Assembly: GCA_009663185.1 (NCBI GenBank)
Contig: VJZX01000009.1
Span: forward strand, 112,452-158,171
Source: Isoptericola halalbus
GTDB lineage: Bacteria > Actinomycetota > Actinomycetes > Actinomycetales > Cellulomonadaceae
Length of the DNA: 45,720 nucleotides
Reading direction: 5' to 3'
The notes beneath the pieces were generated by a model. The model did no database searches and had not been told where the DNA came from. It was given only the letters and a program-made list of their open reading frames with translations. This document shows, one piece after another, positions 17,511 through 25,889 of the stretch (its first letter is position 1; every line of letters starts with the position of its first letter). The translations under genes and the position numbers were made by a program.

Positions 17511-18652
17511 TGTCGGACGGCAAGCTCGCAGTCATCGGCGTCGGCAGCGTCGGCAGCATGGCGCTGTGGCACGCCTCGAAGTTGGGCGTCCCGGCTGTCG
17601 GCTTCGAGGCGGTGTCGCCGGCGCACCCCCGCAGCGCCGTGGGTGGAGACTCCCGGCTGTTCCGGATGACGTTCCGAGGGGAGCACAACCTCTACCCGGT
17701 GCTCGAGCTCGCCGAGCGCGTGTGGCGGGGCCTCGAGGAGGAGTCCGGGCAGGAGATCCTCACCCAGTGCGGGGGACTGTCGATCGGTGAGGTGGACGGG
17801 CCCTACGTCCCTGCGCTGCTCGAGTCGATCAAGCGCACCGGGGCGCCGTACGAGATCCTCGACCACGCCGAGATGGCGCGCCGTTACCCCCAGCATCATC
17901 TGTCGCCGGGGGAGTGCGGCATCCTCGATGCGCGAGCGGGGATCCTCCGCACCGATCGCGCAGTGCTCTCCGCCGTCGAGGTGGCGCGCCAGAACGGCGC
18001 GGAGGTGGTCAAGGACGCCCGGGTTCGCGAGGTCCGCGAGCTCTCCGACGGGGTACGCGTCTCGACCGACGACGGAAGCTGGACGTTCGACCAGGTGATC
18101 GTGGCGTCGGGCGCCGGATCCGGTGCTCTGCTGCCTGCCTTCCTCCAGCGGCAGGTGCACCAGAGGCGGATCTTCCTGACGTGGTTCGCCGCCCGCGACC
18201 CCCAGCAGTTCGTTCCAGATGCCTTCCCGATCTTCATCCGGATCACGCGCGGCCGTTCCATGTACGGGGCACCGACGATCGACGGTTCGACGGTAAAGGC
18301 AACCCTGGACGGGCGGGGAGCGACGGTGGCGGACGGCGACACGATCGCCCGGGAGCTCACGCCTGCCGAGGTCGCCGAGTCGGTCGACACGGTCCAGGAG
18401 TTCTTCCCCGGTCTGATCCCCGAGATCGTCCGGTCGGACGCCTACCCCGACCTGTACACCTCCGACTCCACCGGCCTCCTGGGGCACGTGCCTGGCAGCG
18501 AGCGCATCTACTGCGCGACCGGGTTCTCGGGCGGCGGCTTCAAGATGTCCTCGGCGCTGGGCGCCATCGCCGCCTCGGAAGCGCTCGGCGCGGTTCCGCT
18601 CGTGGACGGCTTGGACTTCCTTCGTCCGGCGCGGTTCGCGTCCGCCGGCTGA
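17510..18652 (+). CDS. Sarcosine oxidase / N-methyltryptophan oxidase-like flavoprotein
   Basis: This 380-residue DAO-superfamily enzyme resembles MSOX/MTOX, which oxidise N-methyl amino acids to imines. The FAD motif is VIGVGSVGSMALWHASKLGV near residues 8-27, followed by HPRSAVGGDSRLFRMTF (family form HxxGSSHGxxRIxR). The C-terminal CATGFSGGGFKMSS matches the family's AGFSGHGFKFS. The cysteine that covalently holds FAD in MSOX/SolA (CxYTxTPDEHF) is replaced: the segment reads YPDLYTSDST with Asp314 at that position, so FAD may be non-covalent. It is the last gene of the importer operon (TGATG overlap), so its substrate is probably what the importer brings in. Confidence 0.88.
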   Translation: MSDGKLAVIGVGSVGSMALWHASKLGVPAVGFEAVSPAHPRSAVGGDSRLFRMTFRGEHNLYPVLELAERVWRGLEEESGQEILTQCGGLSIGEVDGPYVPALLESIKRTGAPYEILDHAEMARRYPQHHLSPGECGILDARAGILRTDRAVLSAVEVARQNGAEVVKDARVREVRELSDGVRVSTDDGSWTFDQVIVASGAGSGALLPAFLQRQVHQRRIFLTWFAARDPQQFVPDAFPIFIRITRGRSMYGAPTIDGSTVKATLDGRGATVADGDTIARELTPAEVAESVDTVQEFFPGLIPEIVRSDAYPDLYTSDSTGLLGHVPGSERIYCATGFSGGGFKMSSALGAIAASEALGAVPLVDGLDFLRPARFASAG

Positions 18653-18660
18653 CCCGCCCC

Positions 18661-18732
18661 GACCGGGGCCTCACGATCGTCGGGCGAGCAGGGGTCTCTG
18701 CTCCCTCACCGACGATCGCGGAGGCCCCGGTC
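18661..18732. terminator. Long hairpin between convergent genes
   Basis: Left arm 18661-18683 (GACCGGGGCCTC, then CGATCGTCGG) pairs with right arm 18709-18732 with a single bulge, and a smaller GAGCA/TGCTC stem sits in the loop. It lies between the convergent flavin oxidase and GntR2 genes and could stop transcription from both sides. There is no U-tract after either arm. Confidence 0.7.
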
Positions 18733-18772
18733 TTGTCCGTGCCGCGCTCCTTGACGGGACGCTCCGCACCCT

Positions 18773-19444
18773 TCAGTCGCGACCGTTCAGGATCTCGATG
18801 ACCCGCCGGGCGTTGCTCTCGATGTGGCTGCGCACCTGCTCGACCGCGGTGGCGGTGTCGCCGGACTCGATGGCCTCGAGGATCGCCCGGTGCTCGGCGA
18901 GAACGTCGTCGGGATGCTCGAACTCGCGGTCCTCCAGCGACAGAACGGTCAGGTAGAAGCGCAGCTCGACCATGAGCTCGGCGTAGAACTCGTCGAGGCG
19001 GCTGCTGCGTAGCGTCGCGACGATCGCGGAGTGGAATGCCAGGTCCAGGTCGACGATGCGAAGCACGTCGTGCGAGGCCGCTGCTTCGACGAGCTTGTCG
19101 TACGCCGTCTTGAGTGCCGCCAGCTCAGGCTCCCTGACGGGGCGGGAGACCGCCGCGGTCTCCAGCAGCTCGCGGGCGGTGTAGAGGGCGTCGACCTTCT
19201 CCGGCGTCGGTGAGATGACGACGGCGCCGCGGTTGACCTCGTACTGCACCAGGCCGCTCTGCTCGAGGATCCGGACCGCCTCTCGCACCGTGTTGCGGGC
19301 GACACCCAGCTCCGTGGCTATCGCGCTCTCGCGCAACCGGTCCCCAGGCGCGAACGCGCCGGCGACGATCCGCGAGGCGAGACCAGCGGCCACCTGCTGC
19401 GCGGCCGTTGACCGCTGCACCACCAGACCTTCGAGTGCTGACAT
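18773..19444 (-). CDS. GntR-family regulator, FCD subgroup (GntR2)
   Basis: The 223-residue regulator has the wHTH QQVAAGLASRIVAGAFAPGD and recognition helix TELGVARNTVREAVRILE, then an FCD domain with DLDLAFHSAIVATLRSSRL. The recognition helix (VARNTVREAV) differs from GntR1 and GntR3 (VSRxPxREAL). The ATG at 19442-19444 gives a typical short lead into the wHTH; the open frame starts at 19480. It is divergent from the six-gene aminotransferase operon. A perfect palindrome next to that operon's start is the likely binding site. Confidence 0.88.
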   Translation of the reverse strand: MSALEGLVVQRSTAAQQVAAGLASRIVAGAFAPGDRLRESAIATELGVARNTVREAVRILEQSGLVQYEVNRGAVVISPTPEKVDALYTARELLETAAVSRPVREPELAALKTAYDKLVEAAASHDVLRIVDLDLAFHSAIVATLRSSRLDEFYAELMVELRFYLTVLSLEDREFEHPDDVLAEHRAILEAIESGDTATAVEQVRSHIESNARRVIEILNGRD

Positions 19445-19472
19445 GCCAGCAAGAATAGTCCGCCAGCACCCC

Positions 19473-19509
19473 TTGTGCACTACAGCGCAACTGTTCTACA
19501 GTTGCGCAC
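19473..19509 (+). promoter_or_regulatory. Palindromic operator overlapping a leaderless promoter
   Basis: GCGCAACTG-TTCTA-CAGTTGCGC (19485-19507) is a perfect 9-bp inverted repeat ending 2 bp before the ATG at 19510. TACAGT (19498-19503) fits a -10 element whose start would fall at or beside the ATG, and TTGTGC (19473-19478) could be the -35 with a long 19-bp spacer. No Shine-Dalgarno fits, so the mRNA is probably leaderless. GntR2, divergent and adjacent, is the likely binder. Confidence 0.65.
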
Positions 19510-20772
19510 ATGGCAGCGACGAATCTTCCGGGCGACGCGCTCTGGAACCCGCAGGCTCATATGCCGACCGCACGGCCCAAGCGCCTCGTGCTGACGGGGG
19601 GAGAGGGTGCGTGGCTCGAGAGCTCGACGGGTCAGCGACTTCTCGACGCGACCGCGAGCCTGTGGCACGCGAACATCGGCCATGGACGGGCTCGTCTCGC
19701 CGAGGCGGCGTACCTGCAGATGCTGAAGCTGGAGACGTACCACACGTTCGGCCGCTTCGCGAACGAGCCCGCCCTCGAGCTCGCCGATCGACTCGCGGAG
19801 ATCGGGCCTGTGTCCGGCGCCAAGGTCATGCTCACCAGCGGCGGCTCCGACTCGGTCGACCTGGCGTGCAAGCTGGCGCGCCGGCACTGGCAGCTCGAGG
19901 GGCGCCACGAGAAGACGACGATCCTCAGCCGCGTCGGCGCGTACCACGGGCTGCACGCCTTCGGCACCAGCGTGGCCGGCCTGGAGTACAACCGGGACGG
20001 CTACGGCACCGCCTCGCTCGTCCCGGAGACCGCGAGGGTCGCGACCAACGACATCGCGGCCGTCCGGCGCTCGGTCGCCGAGATCGGCCCGGAGAACATC
20101 GCCGCGATCATCGCCGAGCCGGTCATCGGCACGGGGGGCGTCATCGGTCCCGCCGAGAGCTACCTCCAGGGCCTCGAGAACCTTTGCCGAAGCCATGACA
20201 TCCTGCTCATCGCCGACGAGGTGATCACCGGCTTCGGCCGGACCGGCCACATGTTCGCGTCCCACCGCTGGGACGTCGAGCCGGACATGGTCACGATGGC
20301 CAAGGGCATCACGTCCGGCTACGCCCCGCTGGGCGGGGTCCTCGTGTCGCCACGCATCTCCGAGCGGTTCTTCGAAGGCGCGGACGCGCCGATCTTCCGT
20401 CACGGCCTGACCTACTCCGGTCATGCCACCGCCTGCGCGGTCGCGCTCGCGAACCTGGCCGTGATCGAGGAGGAGGGGCTGGTCGAGGAGGCGGGCCGGC
20501 TCGAGAACGTCCTGGCAAAGGCGGTCGAGCACCTGCGGGACCATGAGCTGGTCGAGGAAGTGCGCTCCGGAGCCGGCTTCATGGCGGGCATCCACCTGCA
20601 CGAGGGTGTCAACGGCGACGCTATCGCCGAGGCCTGCACGGACGCCGGAGTGCTGATCCGGGTCATCCACGACAACACGCTGCAGATCTGCCCGCCCTTC
20701 GTCACCACCGACGCCGAGGTCGAGCTGATCGCCGGCACCATCACCCAGGCGCTCGACGCCTACCAGGACTAG
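19510..20772 (+). CDS. Class III (omega-)aminotransferase, PLP-dependent
   Basis: This 420-residue fold-type I aminotransferase moves an amino group from an omega- or distal amine to a keto acid. The PLP site is complete: TSGGSDSVD for phosphate (about 109-117), IADEVITGFGR with D236, and the Schiff-base lysine K265 in MAKGITSGYAPLGG. The next gene is alanine dehydrogenase, which points to pyruvate as amino acceptor: the alanine formed is recycled to pyruvate and ammonia. A semialdehyde-type dehydrogenase two genes on would oxidise the other product. It is the first gene of a six-gene operon and probably translated from a leaderless message. Confidence 0.92.
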   Translation: MAATNLPGDALWNPQAHMPTARPKRLVLTGGEGAWLESSTGQRLLDATASLWHANIGHGRARLAEAAYLQMLKLETYHTFGRFANEPALELADRLAEIGPVSGAKVMLTSGGSDSVDLACKLARRHWQLEGRHEKTTILSRVGAYHGLHAFGTSVAGLEYNRDGYGTASLVPETARVATNDIAAVRRSVAEIGPENIAAIIAEPVIGTGGVIGPAESYLQGLENLCRSHDILLIADEVITGFGRTGHMFASHRWDVEPDMVTMAKGITSGYAPLGGVLVSPRISERFFEGADAPIFRHGLTYSGHATACAVALANLAVIEEEGLVEEAGRLENVLAKAVEHLRDHELVEEVRSGAGFMAGIHLHEGVNGDAIAEACTDAGVLIRVIHDNTLQICPPFVTTDAEVELIAGTITQALDAYQD

Positions 20773-20784
20773 GAGAAGAAGCAC

Positions 20785-21861
20785 ATGCGCATCGGAGTGG
20801 TCAGGGAGATCAAGCCGGCAGAGCGCCGCGTGGCGCTGACCGACGCCGGGGCACGCGCCCTGGTCGCGGACGGCCACGACGTGCTGGTCGAGCGCGGCGC
20901 CGGCGTCGGAGCGGGGATCCCGGACGAGGAGTACGAGCGTGCCGGGGCCAAGCTCGTCAGCCCCGACGACGCATGGGGCTCAGAGCTGGTCGTCAAGGTC
21001 AAGGAGCCGGTGGCCGAGGAGTACGACAGGCTGCGCGAGGAGAGCGTCCTGTTCACCTACCTGCACCTGGCCGCCGACCGGCCGCTGACCCAGGCGCTCC
21101 TCGACAACCGCGTCACGGCGATCGCGTACGAGACGGTCGTCGACGACCGCGGCGAGCTGCCGCTCCTCAAGCCCATGAGCGAGGTCGCCGGGCGCCTCGC
21201 CGCCCACGCCGCAGGGCAGTACCTCACGCACCCGTACGGCGGGCCCGGGCTGCTTCTCGGCGGCTCGCCCGGCGTCCCGCCCGCCAAGGTGACCGTGCTC
21301 GGCGGCGGTGTCGTCGGCACCCAGGCGGCCTCACTCGCCGTGGGCATGCGGGCCGACGTCACCATCCTCGACACCTCCTCGCGCCGGGTGCGCGAGCTCG
21401 AGGAGTACTTCGGCAGCTCGGCACAGGTGCTGCAGTCGGCGGGCGGACCGGCGATCACCGCGCTGCGCGACGCCGACGTCGTGATCGGAGCGGTGCTCGT
21501 CCCCGGAGCCGCGGCGCCGAAGCTGCTCACGCGTGACGGCCTCGGTCTGCTCAAGCCCGGCGCCCTCCTCATCGACGTCGCCATCGACCAGGGTGGTTGC
21601 TTCGAGACGTCGCGGCCCACGACCCACGACGCGCCGACCTACGAGGTGGACGGCGTCACTCACTACTGCGTGGCCAACATGCCGGGCGCCGTACCGCGCA
21701 CGTCGACCCGAGCGCTCACGAATGCGACGCTGCCCTACGTGCGCCGCCTCGCCGGGCTCGGCGTGGATGACGCGCTGGACCGTGACCACGGTCTGCGAAG
21801 CGGCCTCAACACCAGGGCCGGGACCATCACCCACGACGCCGTGGCCGCGGCGTTCCGCTGA
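20785..21861 (+). CDS. ald: Alanine dehydrogenase
   Basis: The 358-residue NAD-dependent enzyme interconverts L-alanine and pyruvate plus ammonia. Substrate-site residues typical of the family are present: R15 in ERRVALT, the lysine of VKVKEP (K73) and the histidine of YLHLAADRPLT (H94). The NAD fold is at VTVLGGGVVGTQAASLAVGM near residue 170-190. A good Shine-Dalgarno (AGGAGAAG) precedes the ATG, 12 bp after the aminotransferase stop. In this operon it most simply regenerates pyruvate for the aminotransferase and releases nitrogen as ammonia. Confidence 0.92.
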   Translation: MRIGVVREIKPAERRVALTDAGARALVADGHDVLVERGAGVGAGIPDEEYERAGAKLVSPDDAWGSELVVKVKEPVAEEYDRLREESVLFTYLHLAADRPLTQALLDNRVTAIAYETVVDDRGELPLLKPMSEVAGRLAAHAAGQYLTHPYGGPGLLLGGSPGVPPAKVTVLGGGVVGTQAASLAVGMRADVTILDTSSRRVRELEEYFGSSAQVLQSAGGPAITALRDADVVIGAVLVPGAAAPKLLTRDGLGLLKPGALLIDVAIDQGGCFETSRPTTHDAPTYEVDGVTHYCVANMPGAVPRTSTRALTNATLPYVRRLAGLGVDDALDRDHGLRSGLNTRAGTITHDAVAAAFR

Positions 21862-21881
21862 GTTCAGTGACGGAGGCAAAG

Positions 21882-23378
21882 ATGACCGGGACCGGAGTCG
21901 CCGCAGTGCGCCCGACCTACGACATGACCGAAGCGCTGACAGGCGTGCCGCGAGACCTCTTCCTCGGCGGTAGATGGGTTCCCGCCGCGAGCACAGACCG
22001 GATGCCGGTCGTGAACCCCGCCACCGAGGAGGTGCTGACCGAGGTCGCCGACGCCGGCGCGCAGGATGCCCTGGCGGCCCTGGAGGCGGCCGAGCGTGCT
22101 CAGGAGTCCTGGGCCCGCACCCCGGCCCGGACCCGGTCGGAGATCCTCTATCGCGCGTTCGAGCTGACCGTCGAGCGCACCGAGCAGCTGGCGCTCCTGA
22201 TGACGCTGGAGATGGGCAAGCCGCTGGCCGATGCTCGCGGCGAGGTCGCCTACGCCGCGGAGTTCTTCCGCTGGTTCGCCGAGGAAGCGGTCCGGATCGA
22301 CGGGGGCTATGCCCACCGCCCTGACGGAGCCGCACGAAACCTGCAGGTCAGGCAGCCGGTCGGCCCTTCCCTGCTGATCATCCCGTGGAACTTCCCGCTG
22401 GCCATGGGGGCCCGCAAGCTCGGCCCGGCGATCGCCGCCGGCTGCGTCAGCATCCTGAAGCCTGCTCCGCAGACCCCCCTCTGCTCGCTGGCGCTCGCCG
22501 ACATTCTCGCCGAGGCCGGCCTCCCGGACGGCGTCCTCAGCGTCGTGACCACGAGCCGGGCCGGTGAGGTCGTCACGCCGATGCTGGAGAGCGGGATCAT
22601 CCGCAAGCTGTCCTTCACCGGGTCCACCGAGGTGGGCAAGCTCCTGCTCGCCCAGGCGGCCGGCGGTGTGCTGCGCACCTCGATGGAGCTCGGCGGCAAC
22701 GCGCCGTTCCTCGTGCTGGAGGACGCCGATCTCGACCGAGCGGTCGAGGCGGCGTTCCACGCGAAGATGCGCAACATGGGCGAGGCCTGCACGGCCGCCA
22801 ACCGGTTCTTCGTCCATGCCGCGGTCGCCGACGAGTTTGCCGGCCGGCTGGCCGAACGCTTGGGCGCCCTGACGGTCGGCGACGGCACGCACGACGGCGT
22901 TGACGTCGGACCGCTGATCGACGGGCCTAGCCGTGAGAAGGTGCGGACGCTGGTCGACGACGCCGTTGACCGCGGTGCGTCGGTCCTCGTCGGTGGCGGT
23001 CGTCCCGACCGACCCGGGTTCTTCGTGGAGCCGACGGTGCTGACCAACACCGACCCCGGGAGCGCGCTGGCGTCCACCGAGATCTTCGGGCCCGTCGCCG
23101 CGATCCAGACCTTCACCAGCCTCGACGACGCGATCCGTCGGGCGAACGACACCGAGTGGGGTCTGGTCGGGTACGTCGCCACCCAGGACATCGACAACGC
23201 GCTCAACGTGGCCGAACGACTGGAGGTCGGCATGGTCGGCATCAACTCCGGCGTCGTCTCCACGCCGTCAGCGCCGTTCGGCGGCGTCAAGCAGTCCGGG
23301 CTCGGGCGCGAGGGCGGCCGGATCGGGATCGACGAGTTCCTCGAGACCAAGTACATCTCGATCCCGGTGCGGCCATGA
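21882..23378 (+). CDS. Aldehyde dehydrogenase, succinate-semialdehyde type
   Basis: The 498-residue ALDH has N170 in IIPWNFPL, the base E269 in SMELGGNAP and the nucleophile C303 in GEACTAANRFF. The sequence around the nucleophile and ETKYIS at the C-terminus resemble succinate-semialdehyde dehydrogenases (GabD). With the upstream aminotransferase and alanine dehydrogenase it would form a GABA-shunt-like route from an omega-amino acid to a dicarboxylate. The ATG at 21882 has GGAGG 5 bp upstream; an in-frame GTG at 21867 is less well placed. It ends in an ATGA overlap with the next gene. Glutarate-semialdehyde or another short semialdehyde is equally possible. Confidence 0.9.
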   Translation: MTGTGVAAVRPTYDMTEALTGVPRDLFLGGRWVPAASTDRMPVVNPATEEVLTEVADAGAQDALAALEAAERAQESWARTPARTRSEILYRAFELTVERTEQLALLMTLEMGKPLADARGEVAYAAEFFRWFAEEAVRIDGGYAHRPDGAARNLQVRQPVGPSLLIIPWNFPLAMGARKLGPAIAAGCVSILKPAPQTPLCSLALADILAEAGLPDGVLSVVTTSRAGEVVTPMLESGIIRKLSFTGSTEVGKLLLAQAAGGVLRTSMELGGNAPFLVLEDADLDRAVEAAFHAKMRNMGEACTAANRFFVHAAVADEFAGRLAERLGALTVGDGTHDGVDVGPLIDGPSREKVRTLVDDAVDRGASVLVGGGRPDRPGFFVEPTVLTNTDPGSALASTEIFGPVAAIQTFTSLDDAIRRANDTEWGLVGYVATQDIDNALNVAERLEVGMVGINSGVVSTPSAPFGGVKQSGLGREGGRIGIDEFLETKYISIPVRP

Positions 23379-24496
23379 GCGGGCGGCGCGAGTACACGGT
23401 CGACGTGATCGCGGGTGACGGGATCGGTCAGGAGGTGATGCCCGCGGCGATCACCTGCATCGACGCGATCGCTCCCGCCCTGGGCTTCACGGTCACCTGG
23501 CGTGACCGCGAGTGGGGCTCGGACCACTACCGCGAGCATGGCCGGATGATGCCGGTGGACGGCATCGACCAGCTTGCCACCGGTGACGGCATCCTGCTGG
23601 GGGCGGTCGGCGCCCCCGACATCCCGGACGACGTCACCCTCTGGGGGCTGCTGATCCCGATCCGCCGAGAGTTCCAGCAGTACGTGAACCTGCGCCCGGT
23701 GCGGATCCTGCCGGGCGTCGTCTCACCCATCGCGGGTCTGGACGAGCTCGACATCGTGGTCGTCCGCGAGAACGTCGAGGGCGAGTACTCGGAGATCGGC
23801 GGCCGGGTGTACCGCGGACGCCCGGAGGAGACGGCCGTCCAGGAGGCGGTGTTCACCAGGGCCGGGATCGAGAGGGTCGCCGAGTACGCCGTCGACCTCG
23901 CGGGCCGGCGTCAGGGACGCCTCGTCTCGGCGACCAAGTCCAACGGCATCATCCACACGATGCCGTTCTGGGACGAGGTCGTCAGGGAGTGCGTCGCGGC
24001 GAGCCCCGGCGTCACGCTGGAGAGCGTCCTCATCGACGCCCTGGCCGCGCGGGTCGTGCTCAAACCCCGCTCGATCGATGTGATCGTCGCATCGAACCTC
24101 TTCGGCGACATCCTCTCCGACCTGGCGGCCGCCGTCGCAGGGTCGATCGGCGTAGCCCCGAGCGCAAACCTGAACCCGCCGCGGCAGTACCCGTCGATGT
24201 TCGAGCCGGTGCACGGGTCCGCGCCCGACATCGCCGGCCGGGGCATCGCGAACCCGGTGGGTCAGATCTGGGCGTCCGCGATGATGCTCGAGCATCTCGG
24301 CGAGCCCGTCGGTGCGAAGGTTCTGCTCGACGGCATCGAGGCGGCGATGGCTGAAGGGATCCGCACCGCGGACCTGGGCGGCACCGCCACCACGACCGAG
24401 GTCGCGGACGCCGTCACGCGCCATTGCCTGGACGCACTGGCGACCATGGACGTGCACGCGGACGAGGACGAGGACATAGATGCGTACGGGCGCTGA
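23375..24496 (+). CDS. Tartrate dehydrogenase / D-malate dehydrogenase-type decarboxylating dehydrogenase
   Basis: This 373-residue member of the isocitrate/isopropylmalate dehydrogenase family would oxidise and usually decarboxylate a 2-hydroxy acid with NAD. Landmarks are DVIAGDGIGQEVMP, LRPVRILPG, the active-site VRENVEGEYSEIGG, ATKSNGIIHTMPFWDEV, the metal-site ASNLFGDILSDLAAAVAGS, and the adenine-site FEPVHGSAPDIAGRGIANP. The YRGRPEETAVQ stretch and overall length favour the tartrate/D-malate subgroup over leucine biosynthesis. It overlaps the upstream gene by 4 bp and the downstream lyase gene by 17 bp. The exact substrate is open. Confidence 0.85.
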   Translation: MSGRREYTVDVIAGDGIGQEVMPAAITCIDAIAPALGFTVTWRDREWGSDHYREHGRMMPVDGIDQLATGDGILLGAVGAPDIPDDVTLWGLLIPIRREFQQYVNLRPVRILPGVVSPIAGLDELDIVVVRENVEGEYSEIGGRVYRGRPEETAVQEAVFTRAGIERVAEYAVDLAGRRQGRLVSATKSNGIIHTMPFWDEVVRECVAASPGVTLESVLIDALAARVVLKPRSIDVIVASNLFGDILSDLAAAVAGSIGVAPSANLNPPRQYPSMFEPVHGSAPDIAGRGIANPVGQIWASAMMLEHLGEPVGAKVLLDGIEAAMAEGIRTADLGGTATTTEVADAVTRHCLDALATMDVHADEDEDIDAYGR

Positions 24497-25889
24497 TCAC
24501 GACGTTCGCGTCGAGCACGACCTGCTCGGCGACCACGCAGTACCGGCTGCGGCGCTCTACGGGGTTCACACCGCCCGGGCAGGGGCGAACTTTCAGATCA
24601 CCGGTGACACGCTCGCGCGCTACCCGCTGCTGATCGAGGCGCTGGCCGCCGTCAAGCAGGCCGCAGCGGCGGCCAACCGCCGCTGCGGTCGTCTGGACCC
24701 GACGGTCGCCGCAGCGATCATCGACGCCTGCGAGCAGGTGCGTCGAGGCGAGCACCACGACCAGTTCGTGGTCGATCCCCTCCAGGGCGGGGCCGGTACG
24801 TCGACGAACATGAACGCGAACGAGGTCATCGCGAACCTCGCCCTCGACCGGCTCGGGCACGGCCGAGGCGAGTACGACGTCGTCCACCCCCTGGAGCACG
24901 TCAACCTCGGACAGAGCACGAACGACGTCTACCCCACGGCCGTCAGGCTCGCGCTGCACCGAGCCGCGGGAGACCTGCAGGAGTCGCTGGACCTCCTGCA
25001 GCGGGCCCTCGTCGCCAAGGCGGCCGACCTCGCGACGACGGTCAAGCTCGGTCGTACGCAGCTGCAGGACGCCGTCCCCATGACTCTGGGTCAGGAGTTC
25101 GGCGCCTTCGCCGGCATGCTGGCGAAAGAGGAGGACGCGCTGGCCCGTGCCCGTCGGCATCTGTGCGAGCTGAACTTGGGAGGCACGGCGATCGGGACGA
25201 GCCTCAACGCGCACCCCGACTTCCGGGTCAATGCCCTGGCGGAGCTGCGAACGATCACCGGCATACCCGCGCTGCGCTCCGCGGACGACCTCGTCGAGGC
25301 CACCCAGGACACCGGAGCGTACGTGCACCTGTCGTCCGTCCTGAAGGGGACGGCCGTCAAGCTCTCCAAGATCTGCAACGACCTACGGCTGCTGAGCTCC
25401 GGGCCGCGTGCGGGTCTGCATGAGATCAGCCTCCCGCCCGTCCAGGCGGGATCGAGCATGATGCCCGGGAAGGTCAACCCCGTCATCCCGGAACTCGTGA
25501 ACCAGGTCGCGTTCGAGGTCATCGGGAACGACCTGACCGTGACGCTCGCCGCCGAGGCCGGACAGCTCCAGCTCAACGCCTTCGGACCTGTTATCGCGCG
25601 GTCCCTGCTAGACGGCGCGGCGCACCTCGCCGCCGCCGTGCGCGCTCTCGCCGAGCGCTGCGTCGCGGGCATCACCGTCAACCGGGAGCACCTGGCGAAC
25701 CTCCTGCAGGGCTCACTCGTCACCGTGACCCACCTGAGCCCGGTCCTGGGTTACGCGCGAGCGAGCGAGCTCGCCGTCGAGGCGGGCGCCATCGGCGGGG
25801 GAGTTCTCGACCTGGCTGTGAGCAAGGGTCTGCTCGACGACGTCCAGGTCCGCCAGATCGAGGAGGCCGCGGGGGTGGGCGGCCCATGA
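24480..25889 (+). CDS. Aspartate ammonia-lyase (aspartase/fumarase superfamily)
   Basis: The 469-residue lyase would convert aspartate, or a close analogue, to fumarate and ammonia. Family regions are clear: LYGVHTARAGANFQITG, GGAGTSTNMNANEVIAN, the substrate-site HVNLGQSTNDVYPTA, TVKLGRTQLQDAVPMTLGQEF, and the mobile-loop signature GSSMMPGKVNPV (about 322-334). These match aspartase somewhat better than fumarase. Its start lies inside the upstream gene (17-bp overlap) and its end overlaps the SDR start (ATGA). Within an operon that releases nitrogen as ammonia, an aspartate or N-substituted-aspartate substrate is plausible. Confidence 0.88.
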   Translation: MRTGADHDVRVEHDLLGDHAVPAAALYGVHTARAGANFQITGDTLARYPLLIEALAAVKQAAAAANRRCGRLDPTVAAAIIDACEQVRRGEHHDQFVVDPLQGGAGTSTNMNANEVIANLALDRLGHGRGEYDVVHPLEHVNLGQSTNDVYPTAVRLALHRAAGDLQESLDLLQRALVAKAADLATTVKLGRTQLQDAVPMTLGQEFGAFAGMLAKEEDALARARRHLCELNLGGTAIGTSLNAHPDFRVNALAELRTITGIPALRSADDLVEATQDTGAYVHLSSVLKGTAVKLSKICNDLRLLSSGPRAGLHEISLPPVQAGSSMMPGKVNPVIPELVNQVAFEVIGNDLTVTLAAEAGQLQLNAFGPVIARSLLDGAAHLAAAVRALAERCVAGITVNREHLANLLQGSLVTVTHLSPVLGYARASELAVEAGAIGGGVLDLAVSKGLLDDVQVRQIEEAAGVGGP

